From positions 1 through 35,787 of the forward strand of contig JAEDIG010000009.1 in NCBI GenBank assembly GCA_016292545.1: a stretch of DNA of 35,787 bases, in the 5' to 3' direction. The DNA is from Bacteroidaceae bacterium. GTDB taxonomy: Bacteria > Bacteroidota > Bacteroidia > Bacteroidales > Bacteroidaceae. Shown in pieces: positions 8,275 through 17,099 of the stretch; the stretch's first letter is position 1; each line of letters opens with the position of its first letter. The position numbers were made by a program, and so were the translations under genes. The notes beneath the pieces are model-generated. The model was not told where the DNA came from, did no database searches, and saw only the letters and a program-made list of their open reading frames with translations.

Positions 8275-9971
8275 TTACGTTCGGCATCGGAAATTCCAAA
8301 GATGTCGAATACCACCCTGTCCAGATGGTCCAGATTCTCCCGCGTGGCTCCATCAGCATACACCTTACCCACGGCCTGCCCCAGGCGCGCCTGCTGGCAC
8401 TCGTCCAGTTTGGGGAAAGGAAGCTGCTGGAGGTTACGCTTGAGTACCTTGATGTCGGGAAAATGTACAATATAATAGAAACGATAGAGGGAGGAATTGA
8501 GCAGGGCCCCCACACAACGCACCGATATGCCTTCAATCTCGGGAATCAAGATGTTGGCGCTGTTCAGACACAGCCGCTGACAGTTGTCATAGGCCACAAT
8601 GGGGTGGCGGGCAATGAAGCGATACACCAGTTTTTCTGGGGCGCGATAGAAAGCCTCTCTGGCACATTGTTGGAACCTGGAGGGGGCAAACTCGATGAAA
8701 GGGGTCTGCTCGGCAGCAATGAAGGGCTGTATTTGTTTACCCGTAAGAATGGGTTCGGCAGAAAGGGTGCGTTCGTTCATCAACATCCCTTTGTTGTTGC
8801 CCGTCACAATACCCAGCGCCCACTGGCTGTGGGTGAGCGCATCGTTCCCTTTTGACTTCATTTTCCTCACAATTGCCTCTTGCGTTTCGTCGGGTGGGCA
8901 CAGAGGAAGACGCATCTGCGGATAATCGGTATGTGCAACACGGCAGACATGTGTGCCCGAAGTGGTGTGCACCTCGTATGTCTGCTCCATCGTGGTGGCT
9001 GCCTCCACACAGATACTGAAGAAGCCTGTGAATACACCGTCAAAGCGGTTGGCATACACATTGATGCTGCGGAGGGTGGTTTGCTGGAGCACCACACGCC
9101 TGAAATCGCGATGCACAGCGGTGTGGAGCAGGGCATTGGGAAGGAGAAAGTTCAAAATCCCCCCTGGTTTGAGCCAAAAAAGTGATTTGACGAAAAAAAG
9201 TGATGAGCGCTCATGGGATGAAATGCCGGGAGCAACATACGTTTTGTCTTTGTCCGGCCCCCATGGAGGATTGGTGCAGATATAGTCGAAACGTGTGGTT
9301 GCATCCCATCCTCCTTCGCCGTCGGCCAGGAAATCCCGACAATAGAGTTGAGGGATGAATCTGTAGCGCGCATATTTGACCATCAGATTGGTTGTGGCCA
9401 GCATCACGGCCACGGGGTTGGTGTCCACCCCGTAGAGTCGCAAGGGGTCATCGGTTTCCACCTGCATCAGAAAGGCTCCGCTGCCGCAGCAAGGGTCGAG
9501 GAAGCGCTCACCCTTGCGCACCCGGAGGTCTGCTAGCATGGTGCGAGCAATGTGACTGGTGGTGTAGTACTGCCCGCTCTGGTTGCGCTCGCCCTCGGTC
9601 AAGAGTGACTGGTAAACGAAGCCCAACACATCGGCCCCCTCGTCCCACACGACGGTCGGGATGCGGCCCCGAACGGGAGCAGGTGGGGGGAACTGCTGGA
9701 AGACGCGCCTCACATAGTCCCTCCTCCAAAGCCCGTGCCTGCGCAACATGCACTCACACAGATAGCGCATGATGCTCTCTACAGGGAAGGGAAGACCTGA
9801 CACAATCCGCAATACCTTCTCGGCAGCCACCGACTGCAGATAGCCGGCCACAACAGTCCTCTTCTGCGACAGGGTTTTGTTGGCCCGTTTCGTAAGTCTT
9901 CCCTCTACGTTGTGGTTCAACCGTTTCCAGTTGGCGGCGGTGGTCTTGCTGATGGTATGCGTTTGACTCAT
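8238..9971 (-). CDS. N6-adenine DNA methyltransferase, Type I/IIG-like, apparently solitary
   Basis: The 577-residue product is an S-adenosylmethionine-dependent DNA methylase. Motif X-like GQYYTTSHIA is at 133-142, motif I DPCCGSGAF at 159-167 and motif IV NPPWG at 234-238, the gamma-class order of N6-adenine enzymes. The C-terminal 200 residues resemble a TaqI/Eco57I-type target-recognition region (NSSLYRFYY... and LPFPKL). The N-terminal 45 residues include ISKTTAANWKRLN, which looks like a small helix-turn-helix; no PD-(D/E)xK nuclease motif is evident there. No restriction gene is in the neighbourhood, so it may be an orphan methylase. I chose ATG 9971, since the ATG at 9998 lies inside a hairpin. 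It follows fucO by 87 bp and ends inside murQ. Confidence 0.88.
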   Translation of the reverse strand: MSQTHTISKTTAANWKRLNHNVEGRLTKRANKTLSQKRTVVAGYLQSVAAEKVLRIVSGLPFPVESIMRYLCECMLRRHGLWRRDYVRRVFQQFPPPAPVRGRIPTVVWDEGADVLGFVYQSLLTEGERNQSGQYYTTSHIARTMLADLRVRKGERFLDPCCGSGAFLMQVETDDPLRLYGVDTNPVAVMLATTNLMVKYARYRFIPQLYCRDFLADGEGGWDATTRFDYICTNPPWGPDKDKTYVAPGISSHERSSLFFVKSLFWLKPGGILNFLLPNALLHTAVHRDFRRVVLQQTTLRSINVYANRFDGVFTGFFSICVEAATTMEQTYEVHTTSGTHVCRVAHTDYPQMRLPLCPPDETQEAIVRKMKSKGNDALTHSQWALGIVTGNNKGMLMNERTLSAEPILTGKQIQPFIAAEQTPFIEFAPSRFQQCAREAFYRAPEKLVYRFIARHPIVAYDNCQRLCLNSANILIPEIEGISVRCVGALLNSSLYRFYYIVHFPDIKVLKRNLQQLPFPKLDECQQARLGQAVGKVYADGATRENLDHLDRVVFDIFGISDAERNYVYRRIGGTGE

Positions 9972-9994
9972 AGAATTCACAAATCCCCCCACAT

Positions 9995-10030
9995 GCACCT
10001 TGCCACCTCACAGGAGGAGAGGCAAGGTGC
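9995..10030 (-). terminator. Hairpin between fucO and the methyltransferase gene
   Basis: GCACCTTGCC (9995-10004) pairs perfectly with GGCAAGGTGC (10021-10030). A nested CCTC/GAGG stem (10006-10009 with 10014-10017) fills the loop. No clear T-tract follows on the minus strand, so it may be a weak terminator, an mRNA-processing or attenuating structure that lowers methylase expression relative to fucO. Confidence 0.55.
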
Positions 10031-10058
10031 GCATGCGGAGGGCAGACAGATATGGGCT

Positions 10059-11213
10059 TTAGAGCACCTTCTTGTAGAGTTCTACAATCTCGGCCTCCGT
10101 AACGTCGCGGGGATTACCTGGGGTGCACACGTCGGCAATGGCCTGTGCAGCCAGGGCGGGGATGTGGGCTTCAGTAATGCCCAAATCAGACAGATGCTGA
10201 GGAATGCCCACACGGATGCTCAGTGCACGCACGGCATCCACTGCCGCCTGTGCAGCCTGTTCGGGTGTCATACCCGTGGTGTCCACTCCCATCTGGCGAG
10301 CTATCACGCCATATTTGTCAATGCGCGTGGGCATATTGAACTCCATGATGGTGGGCAGCAACAGCGCGTTAGCCACTCCGTGGGGGATGTCGTGGAGCGA
10401 ACCCATGGGATGGGCCATGCCATGAACCAGACCCAGACCCACGTTGGAGAATGCCTGTGCAGCAATGTATTGTGCCAAAGCCATGCCCTCGCGTCCCACG
10501 GGGTTCTGGGGTTCCTCTACTGCTAAAGGCAGGCTTTCGGCAATCATCTTGATGGCCTGCAACTCATACATGTCGCTCATCACCCATGCACCCTTGGTGA
10601 TGTAGCCCTCGATGGCATGAGTGAGGGCATCCATGCCCGTAGCGGCCGTCAGGCCCTTGGGAAGACTGTACATCAATTCGGGATCCACGATGGCCACGGC
10701 GGGAATGTCGTTGGGATCCACGCAAACCATCTTCGCCTGTCGTTTTTCATCGATAATCACATAATTGATGGTCACCTCGGCACCCGTGCCAGCCGTGGTG
10801 GGCAAGGCAATGATGGGCACGCTTTTGTGCTTGGTGGGGGCCACGCCTTCGAGCGACACGATGTCGGCAAACTCAGGGTTGTTGGCTACTATGCCGATGC
10901 CTTTGGCCGTGTCCATGCTGGAGCCACCGCCTATGGCTATGAGGCAGTCGGCACCGCTGGCCTTGAAGGCCTCCACCCCCTGCTGCACATTAGTGACAGT
11001 GGGATTGGGCTTGATTTCGCTGTATATCTCATAAGGGAACGATACTTCATCGAGCACGTCGGTCACCATCTTGGTGGTGCCCACCTTGATGAGTCCCTTG
11101 TCTGATGTCACCAGAGCCTTCTTCAGCCCCATGCGTTTCAACACTTCCGGCAGCTCTTTGCGGGCTCCGGCACCGAAGTAAGATACTTCGTTCAAAATAA
11201 ATCTCTGTGCCAT
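10059..11213 (-). CDS. fucO: Lactaldehyde reductase (iron-dependent alcohol dehydrogenase)
   Basis: The 384-residue product is close to E. coli FucO along its whole length, for example ILNE near the start, NPEFADIVSLEG, PTTAGTGAEVTINYVI, CVDPNDIP and GLVHGMAHPMG. It reduces L-lactaldehyde from fucose or rhamnose breakdown to L-1,2-propanediol with NADH. The nucleotide-binding GGGS is at 95-98 and the iron ligands are Asp195, His199, His264 and His278. It is cytosolic. It follows the sialate O-acetylesterase by 67 bp and precedes the methyltransferase by 87 bp on the same strand. No fucI, fucK or fucA is in the window, so the upstream steps must be elsewhere or be made by other enzymes. Confidence 0.95.
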   Translation of the reverse strand: MAQRFILNEVSYFGAGARKELPEVLKRMGLKKALVTSDKGLIKVGTTKMVTDVLDEVSFPYEIYSEIKPNPTVTNVQQGVEAFKASGADCLIAIGGGSSMDTAKGIGIVANNPEFADIVSLEGVAPTKHKSVPIIALPTTAGTGAEVTINYVIIDEKRQAKMVCVDPNDIPAVAIVDPELMYSLPKGLTAATGMDALTHAIEGYITKGAWVMSDMYELQAIKMIAESLPLAVEEPQNPVGREGMALAQYIAAQAFSNVGLGLVHGMAHPMGSLHDIPHGVANALLLPTIMEFNMPTRIDKYGVIARQMGVDTTGMTPEQAAQAAVDAVRALSIRVGIPQHLSDLGITEAHIPALAAQAIADVCTPGNPRDVTEAEIVELYKKVL

Positions 11214-11280
11214 TTGTGTGGTAAAATGTTTTTTAATTGGTTCTTTATTTAGGATGCCTCATTGGATTGAGGCAGGGGTC

Positions 11281-13257
11281 TCATTGGCGCGGCCAGTCAT
11301 CGGTACGGAAGGGAGCTACATGGAGCCCGCTAGCCGTGCGGAGCGTACAGGTGGGGTTGTCGGCCCATCCGTAGCGCACGGCCACGGGGCGGGGTACATC
11401 ATCGGCCCACACCACTACCTTGTCGCCTTCCGTGCGTGCCTTGGCCACGTGCCAACGGCGGTCGGCACTGGCGATGATGAAGCCTGGTAAGTTGTCCTCC
11501 TCCACCAGCGACTCGCATCCCTCGGGCTGGCGGAAGGTAATAGTCACCCTGCCTTCCTCATCCACTGTGTAGTCCTTGTATACAGGGGCTGTCCAAGAGA
11601 CCTTCTTCTGGCCGTAGGTGTGGTGGAGGGCAATGGCTGCCATGCGGCGACCCACCTCGCGCTTGGTCTTTGGATGGATGTCCTGTGCGTCGCCCAGGTC
11701 GATGTTGCACACCATGCCCGTATTGGGCAGACACAGGGCCCTTGCCTGCGACTCGCGCAGGAACGCCCAGGCGGATTCGGGCTGTAGATCGCTGGGTGCA
11801 AGATAGTTGGCCAACTGCACAAAGTAGAAAGGCATGTCGGGGTTTTGCCATTGCTTACGCCAATCGTGGATGAGCGTCTGGAAGAGGACCTCATGCTGCG
11901 TCTCGCGGCCCACATTGGTGCATCCCTGATACCACAGGATGCCCTTCACGGGGAAATCTATGAGCGGATGAATCATGGCATTGAAAAGCACGGTGGGGTA
12001 GTGGGGGTGGTTGATGGCCAGAGGTCTGGCACCTGCCTGCCGCAGGTCGTATCCTACAGCATAACGCCATGCACCTGCCAGTTCCATGCGTTCATTGCCC
12101 TGCATCAGGGCCATCTGCGTGGGCTTGCCCCAGATGCCGCCCTCGCTGGATATGTCGTTCACACGCACGACGATGGTGGCCTTTCCGGCCTTCACCAGCC
12201 GCGCATCGATGGTGTAGGTACGGGGCGTGTCGTAGCCTTCTGTGGCTCCCACCCGTGTCCCGTTCCAGTAGGTCACGTCTGCATCGTCCACGGGACCCAG
12301 CGACAAAGTCAGCTGCTTGCCCTCCCATGCGGCGGGCACCTCGATGGTCCTGCGGAACCACACTACGCCGTCGAGCCCCGGAAGCCCGGCCTTTTCCCAG
12401 TGAGTAGGCAACTCCATCGTTCCCCACTGACTGTCGTCGAGTTCGGCGGTGTGCCAAGGCATGGCACCGTATGTCCCTTTGTCGCCCTTCTCCACAGCCT
12501 GTAGCCAGGCAGTTGTGCGTGCATCGTTGTCTTCCTGGATGGCCTGCCGGTTGAAACCCAAAGCCCTCATGCGTTCCACCTGGTCCTTGAAACCTGTCAC
12601 CGCGCCCAGGGCATCTGCACTCACCCATGCCTCACAGGGCGTGCCGCCCCAATTGTCATCGATAACACCCACGGGCACTTTCAGCTCCTCCCACAGGCGC
12701 AGGGCGAAGAAATAGCAGAGAGCACTGAACTCGGGCACCGTCTGCGGGCTGCATTCCTGCCATCCGCCCATGTCATAGGCCAGATTGAATCGGTCGCGCT
12801 TCTGCACATCGGTTTCCCTTTTCACCTGGAACAGGCGGATACTGGGATAGTTGGCGTTCCGAATTTCCTCCTCATAATTGAGCACCTTGCCCCATCCGGC
12901 CACGGGCATCTCCATGTTGCTCTGCCCGCTGCCCAGCCACACTTCGCCAGCCATCACATTGCTGAGTGTAAGTTCCTCGCCATCAGAGAAGGTGAGTGTG
13001 TGGGGACCGCCCGCCTTGGGTGTGCCTACTTCCATATACCATTCTCCCGTGGCATCGGCTTCCACCTGCTGCGCCATGCGGCTCCACGATGTTTGGAGCG
13101 TCACCTGACTGCCGGGCGTGGCCTTGCCATGAATGCGGAGGGTAGATAGTTGCTGCACCACCATATTATCTGTATATACACTGGGAAGAACCACTTTGGA
13201 TGATGCCGGCACACCAATGAGTGCCATGGCTAGCATAAAGCATATATTTTTCTTCAT
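11281..13257 (-). CDS. Sialate O-acetylesterase-type SGNH esterase
   Basis: The 658-residue secreted or periplasmic enzyme removes O-acetyl groups from sialic acids or other acetylated glycans. A signal peptide spans about 1-20. The nucleophile is Ser113 in GSGQSNMEMP, and the Asp526-x-His528 pair in DIHP completes the triad. WYQGCTN (442-448) is the family's oxyanion-side motif. A beta-sandwich insert resembling a GH2 sugar-binding domain occupies about 265-395 (WFRRTIEVP, DDADVTYWNG), a common arrangement in this family. It is the first gene of a run with fucO. A -7 element TATCTTTG (13294-13287, minus) lies just upstream. The exact acetylated substrate (sialic acid, xylan or other) is not fixed by the sequence. 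Confidence 0.92.
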   Translation of the reverse strand: MKKNICFMLAMALIGVPASSKVVLPSVYTDNMVVQQLSTLRIHGKATPGSQVTLQTSWSRMAQQVEADATGEWYMEVGTPKAGGPHTLTFSDGEELTLSNVMAGEVWLGSGQSNMEMPVAGWGKVLNYEEEIRNANYPSIRLFQVKRETDVQKRDRFNLAYDMGGWQECSPQTVPEFSALCYFFALRLWEELKVPVGVIDDNWGGTPCEAWVSADALGAVTGFKDQVERMRALGFNRQAIQEDNDARTTAWLQAVEKGDKGTYGAMPWHTAELDDSQWGTMELPTHWEKAGLPGLDGVVWFRRTIEVPAAWEGKQLTLSLGPVDDADVTYWNGTRVGATEGYDTPRTYTIDARLVKAGKATIVVRVNDISSEGGIWGKPTQMALMQGNERMELAGAWRYAVGYDLRQAGARPLAINHPHYPTVLFNAMIHPLIDFPVKGILWYQGCTNVGRETQHEVLFQTLIHDWRKQWQNPDMPFYFVQLANYLAPSDLQPESAWAFLRESQARALCLPNTGMVCNIDLGDAQDIHPKTKREVGRRMAAIALHHTYGQKKVSWTAPVYKDYTVDEEGRVTITFRQPEGCESLVEEDNLPGFIIASADRRWHVAKARTEGDKVVVWADDVPRPVAVRYGWADNPTCTLRTASGLHVAPFRTDDWPRQ

Positions 13258-13286
13258 GATAATGTCATTTTTTGTTTAAACCATGG

Positions 13287-13294
13287 CAAAGATA
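13287..13294 (-). promoter_or_regulatory. -7 element upstream of the sialate O-acetylesterase gene
   Basis: TATCTTTG reads on the minus strand at 13294-13287, about 30 nt upstream of the start codon. A clean TTTG at -33 is not present; TTTC lies 22 bp upstream. The call rests on the -7 box and its position. Confidence 0.5.
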
Positions 13295-13358
13295 GGAAAA
13301 TTTCTCCATCCATGCCGAAAATCCTGCAAAAAAATGGTGCTAGGAATGGAATTTTTCC

Positions 13359-13366
13359 TAACTTTG
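13359..13366 (+). promoter_or_regulatory. -7 element upstream of the GDPD-family gene
   Basis: TAACTTTG lies 45 nt upstream of the start codon at 13412. No good -33 TTTG is found at the expected distance, so this may be a weak or regulator-dependent promoter. It drives the pair GDPD-like and GH127. Confidence 0.55.
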
Positions 13367-13411
13367 TGAACCAAAAGATAGAATTTTTAATAAAATCAAG
13401 CATTCTCAGAC

Positions 13412-14233
13412 ATGAAAAGGACTTTTTTTACAACGCTTCTTGCATCGTTGCTTGCGGCTGCGCCCCTGTCGCTCGCAGCTCAACACAAGGTGGTCGCCCA
13501 TCGCGGTTTTTGGAAGGCTGAAGGTAGCGCCCAGAACTCCCTTACGTCGCTCCGACGTGCCGCAGAGGTAGGGTGCTATGGCTCGGAACTCGATGTGTAC
13601 CGCACCATCGACGGTGTGCTCGTGGTCAACCACGACAACAAGATCAACGATGTCCGTGTAGAGGACACCTCCTATCCCAACCTTCAGTACATCCGGCTCT
13701 CCAATGGAGAATACCTGCCCACGCTGCTTCAGTACCTGCAAGAGGGCGCCCGCTACCCACAGATGAAGCTGGTGCTGGAGATAAAAAGCCACCGCAACGC
13801 CGAAAGGGAGCAGTCGGTGGTGGACGACATCGTGAAACTTGTCCACGACCTGGGCATGCAGGAGCAGGTGGAATACATCGCCTTCAGCCGTGTAGTGTGT
13901 GCACGCGTGCATGAAGTGGACCCCCAGGCCAAGATCGCCTACCTCAACGGCGACCTCTCCCCCAAAGAAGTAAAAGCACTGGGGTGGACAGGTATCGACT
14001 ATGAGAAGGGTGTGTTGCAGCGCAATCCCGACTGGACGCGCGAAGCCAAGGAACTGGGGCTGGAGGTGAACGTGTGGACCCTACGTGGCGAGGAGGACAT
14101 ACAAGCTCATCAAGCAGACCCCAACATCGACCTCTTCACAACCGATGACCCCGACGTGGCCCTACGCCTGACACAACCAGCATCCGAACCGGCAAAGAAA
14201 AAGAGCGGCAAGAGCAAGAAGAAGAAAGGATGA
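13412..14233 (+). CDS. Secreted glycerophosphodiester phosphodiesterase family protein
   Basis: The 273-residue product has a signal peptide (about 1-23, ending SLAAQ) and a GDPD TIM-barrel. Visible catalytic marks are His30-Arg31 in VAHRGFW, Glu59 and Asp61 in SELDVY and His74 in VVNHD, as in enzymes that split glycerophosphodiesters to glycerol-3-phosphate and an alcohol. The second half contains GLEVNVWTLRGEEDI and DLFTTDDPDVAL, typical of the family's C-terminal side. An unusual Lys-rich tail (AKKKSGKSKKKKG) ends the protein and might bind phospholipid, LPS or nucleic acid; this is inference. It is followed after 41 bp by the GH127 gene, so the two are probably co-transcribed, though no functional link is obvious. 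Confidence 0.92.
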   Translation: MKRTFFTTLLASLLAAAPLSLAAQHKVVAHRGFWKAEGSAQNSLTSLRRAAEVGCYGSELDVYRTIDGVLVVNHDNKINDVRVEDTSYPNLQYIRLSNGEYLPTLLQYLQEGARYPQMKLVLEIKSHRNAEREQSVVDDIVKLVHDLGMQEQVEYIAFSRVVCARVHEVDPQAKIAYLNGDLSPKEVKALGWTGIDYEKGVLQRNPDWTREAKELGLEVNVWTLRGEEDIQAHQADPNIDLFTTDDPDVALRLTQPASEPAKKKSGKSKKKKG

Positions 14234-14274
14234 ACAGCAGTCAGTAACCCTTTTAGAACCCCTAAAAAAAGGCA

Positions 14275-16701
14275 ATGCAACGAACACTCCTCCCTGTGCT
14301 GGCATCCGTGGCCGCACTTGTGTGCATGGCACAAAGCGGCTCATCCCATGGTTATCCCATCACCCCTGTGGCGTTCACCAAGGTAAAAGTGGCTGACGAC
14401 TTCTGGGGGCAACGCCTGCGGGCCAGTCGCGAAACCACTATACCTCTTGCCTTTAGCAAATGTGAGGAGACACAGCGCTATGCCAATTTCGAGAAGGCTG
14501 CCCATCCGAGCGATGCATATAAGGTGGGTGGGTTTTCCTTTGATGACACGGATGTATACAAGACCATCGAGGGTGCCAGCTATTCGCTGCAGACATGCAG
14601 CGATGAGCGGATGGTGGCCTATATCGATAGTGTACTCGACATCGTGGCTGGAGCACAGGAGCCCGACGGCTATCTCTACACCGCCCGCACCATGAACCCC
14701 AAGCACCCTCACGAATGGTCGGGAACAGCGCGATGGGTGAAGGAGGAGGACCTGAGTCATGAACTCTACAATCTGGGGCATATGATAGAAGGAGCCGTGG
14801 CCCACTATCAGGCAACAGGTTCCAGAAAGTTTCTCGACATAGCCTGCCGCTATGCCGACTGTGTATGCCGTGAAGTGGGGCCCGCGGCGGGACAGGCATG
14901 CGTAGTGCCCGGCCATCAGATTGCCGAAATGGCGCTGTGCAAGCTGTATGTGCTCACGGGCGAAAAGCGTTATCTTGACGAGGCAAGGTTCCTGCTCGAC
15001 TATCGCGGGAAAACAGCTATTCGGAATGAATACAGCCAGAGCCACAAACCCGTGGTAGAGCAGCAGGAAGCTGTTGGCCATGCGGTAAGGGCTGCCTATA
15101 TGTATGCAGGTATGGCCGATGTGGCCGCCCTCACAGGCGATACGGCCTACGTGGGTGCCATCGACCGCATCTGGGAGAACATCGTATCGCGCAAGATGTA
15201 TGTGACCGGAGGCATCGGCTCAACAGCCTCTGGCGAGGCCTTTGGCAAGAACTATGAGCTGCCCAACATGTCGGCCTATTGCGAGACGTGTGCAGCCATA
15301 GGTAATGTGTATGTCAACTACCGCCTGTTCCTGCTCCACGGAGAGGCCAAGTATTACGACGTGCTGGAACGTGCACTCTACAACGGGCTCATCTCGGGTG
15401 TTTCGCTCGACGGAGGCGGTTTCTTTTACCCTAATCCTCTGGAGTCGATGGGGCAGCACCAGCGCCAGCCATGGTTCGGCTGTGCCTGTTGTCCGTCCAA
15501 TATCGCCCGCTTTATTCCCTCCCTGCCAGGCTACGTGTATGCCGTGAACCGGCGCGATGTGTATGTCAACCTTTTCATGGGCAACCATGCCACCCTGTCG
15601 GTAGAGGGCAGGACAGTGGAGCTGGAGCAGCAAACCCGTTATCCATGGGACGGCGACATCGCCATCAAGGTGACTGCCAACAAGGCTGGCCAGTGGGCCA
15701 TGAAGGTGCGCATACCGGGATGGGTGCGCAATCAGGTGGTGCCGAGCGACCTGTATGCCTATTCCGATGGTCTGCGCCCAAAGTACAACGTGGAAGTGAA
15801 CGGCATCAGCATGGACGTGCAACCTGCTTCCGACGGTTATCTTACCATCCAGCGTAAATGGAAGAAAGGCGATGAAGTGCGCCTCCACCTCGACATGGAA
15901 CCACGCACGCTGAAAGCCCATCCCAGTGTAGAGGCCAATCGGGGGCTGGTGGCCATAGAACGCGGCCCACTGGTGTATTGCGCCGAATGGCCCGATAACG
16001 ATTTCGACATCATGGGCACGCTGCTCAATCAGGAACCTAGAATGGTGGTGGAGGATGCCACTCTCCACGCTACAGACAAGCAGAAGGCTGATTACTTCAT
16101 GAAGGTGATAAAGACAGATGCACAGGCGCTGCGTTTCGACGAACGCGGGCGGCTGGAGGCCAAGGACGTATGCATGACCCTCATCCCGTATTATGCCTGG
16201 TGTCACCGCGGAAGCGGAAAGATGCGCGTGTGGCTCACACAGGATCTTTCTGCCTCGCGCCCCTCTATGCCTCCCACACTGGCCTCCATGAGCAAAGCCA
16301 CAGCATCCTCGCCCTCGGGCGCATTGTCATCCCTATCAGACGGCTTAGTCCCCAAAGACGGCGACGACCGCTCGCTTCCCTATTGTCACTGGTGGCCCAA
16401 GAAGAACACCACGGAGTGGGTGGAATATCTGTTTCTGCAGGCATCTACGGTGAAGACAACCACGGTCTACTGGTTTGACGATGCTCCATGGGGCGGTTGT
16501 CGGGTTCCTAAGGCATGGCGCATATTCTATAAGGATGCGTCCGGCAACTGGAAGCCTGTGACTGGTGTGGACAACTATCCTGTGGCCAAGGGCTGTGCAT
16601 GCAGTGTGGATTTCGAACCTGTAACCACCACAGCCGTGAGGTTGGAAATCAATCTGCCCGAGGAGTACTCCTCAGGTGTGTTCGAGTGGGTGGTGAAATA
16701 A
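14275..16701 (+). CDS. GH127 beta-L-arabinofuranosidase
   Basis: The 808-residue secreted enzyme has a signal peptide of about 20 residues, an (alpha/alpha)6 barrel, and beta-sandwich domains. The GH127 zinc-thiolate site is readable: Glu321 (acid/base, in GEAFG), Glu337 and Cys339 in YCETCA, and the Cys405-Cys406 pair in CACCPSN. By analogy to HypBA1, Cys405 is the nucleophile and the others bind zinc. The enzyme family removes terminal beta-L-arabinofuranose from hydroxyproline-linked plant glycoproteins and pectin side chains. The last ~115 residues (from about 690) look like a discoidin/F5-8C carbohydrate-binding module (WVEYLF, AWRIFYKD, VRLEINL). It pairs with the GDPD gene upstream and converges on the mutarotase gene with a 30-bp gap. 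Confidence 0.93.
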   Translation: MQRTLLPVLASVAALVCMAQSGSSHGYPITPVAFTKVKVADDFWGQRLRASRETTIPLAFSKCEETQRYANFEKAAHPSDAYKVGGFSFDDTDVYKTIEGASYSLQTCSDERMVAYIDSVLDIVAGAQEPDGYLYTARTMNPKHPHEWSGTARWVKEEDLSHELYNLGHMIEGAVAHYQATGSRKFLDIACRYADCVCREVGPAAGQACVVPGHQIAEMALCKLYVLTGEKRYLDEARFLLDYRGKTAIRNEYSQSHKPVVEQQEAVGHAVRAAYMYAGMADVAALTGDTAYVGAIDRIWENIVSRKMYVTGGIGSTASGEAFGKNYELPNMSAYCETCAAIGNVYVNYRLFLLHGEAKYYDVLERALYNGLISGVSLDGGGFFYPNPLESMGQHQRQPWFGCACCPSNIARFIPSLPGYVYAVNRRDVYVNLFMGNHATLSVEGRTVELEQQTRYPWDGDIAIKVTANKAGQWAMKVRIPGWVRNQVVPSDLYAYSDGLRPKYNVEVNGISMDVQPASDGYLTIQRKWKKGDEVRLHLDMEPRTLKAHPSVEANRGLVAIERGPLVYCAEWPDNDFDIMGTLLNQEPRMVVEDATLHATDKQKADYFMKVIKTDAQALRFDERGRLEAKDVCMTLIPYYAWCHRGSGKMRVWLTQDLSASRPSMPPTLASMSKATASSPSGALSSLSDGLVPKDGDDRSLPYCHWWPKKNTTEWVEYLFLQASTVKTTTVYWFDDAPWGGCRVPKAWRIFYKDASGNWKPVTGVDNYPVAKGCACSVDFEPVTTTAVRLEINLPEEYSSGVFEWVVK

Positions 16702-16731
16702 GAGCCTGATGTGGTTCACACCCCGAAGATG

Positions 16732-17064
16732 CTATTCGAGCTTGAAGATGCGCTCCATCAACTTCCACTTTTCGGTGGACGGTGCATTGGGGTCGGCTCC
16801 CTGGAACTTAGCCACATAGGCTTCCCATTCGGCCTGACGGGGAAGACCGGCCAGACGTTCGTTGTCGCGCTTCCAGTCGAAGTCGTCGGTGGTGTCCATA
16901 ATCATGAAGAGGTTGTTTCCCAACGCATAAATCTGCATGTCCAGAATGCCCACTTCTCTGATGCCTGCCTGGATTTCGGGCCACACATGACGATGGGCCT
17001 CGATGTAGTCGGCAATCAGCTGGGGGTCGTTCTTGAGTTGGAGGGTTTGGCAGTATCGTTTCAT
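16732..17064 (-). CDS. L-rhamnose/L-fucose mutarotase family protein (RhaM/COG3254 type)
   Basis: The 110-residue product has the RhaM pattern: the N-terminal strand, His24 followed by VWPE (27-30), the central IYALGNNLFMIM strand and a C-terminal W-K-L-M-E-R segment before the final strand. The family interconverts alpha and beta anomers of L-rhamnose and related 6-deoxy sugars. Some members in other bacteria serve L-fucose. It lies 35 bp downstream of the cytidylyltransferase-GHMP kinase gene on the same strand, so it probably supplies the correct anomer to that kinase domain. With fucO nearby, L-fucose is the likeliest substrate, but L-rhamnose cannot be excluded. Confidence 0.9.
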   Translation of the reverse strand: MKRYCQTLQLKNDPQLIADYIEAHRHVWPEIQAGIREVGILDMQIYALGNNLFMIMDTTDDFDWKRDNERLAGLPRQAEWEAYVAKFQGADPNAPSTEKWKLMERIFKLE

Positions 17065-17099
17065 ATTTTGATGATTGTTTTCTGAAATAAAAGGGTTGG

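Noticed and set aside
9176..9206. Short direct repeat with A-runs in the methyltransferase gene
   Set aside because: It encodes two similar hydrophobic stretches (SLFFVKSLFWLK) inside the methylase fold and does not break the frame.
9972..9998. Longer start for the DNA methyltransferase
   Set aside because: The ATG at 9998 lies within the hairpin arm, and the extra nine residues add nothing to the domain.
16689..16722. Terminator between GH127 and the mutarotase gene
   Set aside because: GGTGGTGAA and TTCACACC could form a bulged stem, but it overlaps the GH127 stop, is weak and has no T-tract.
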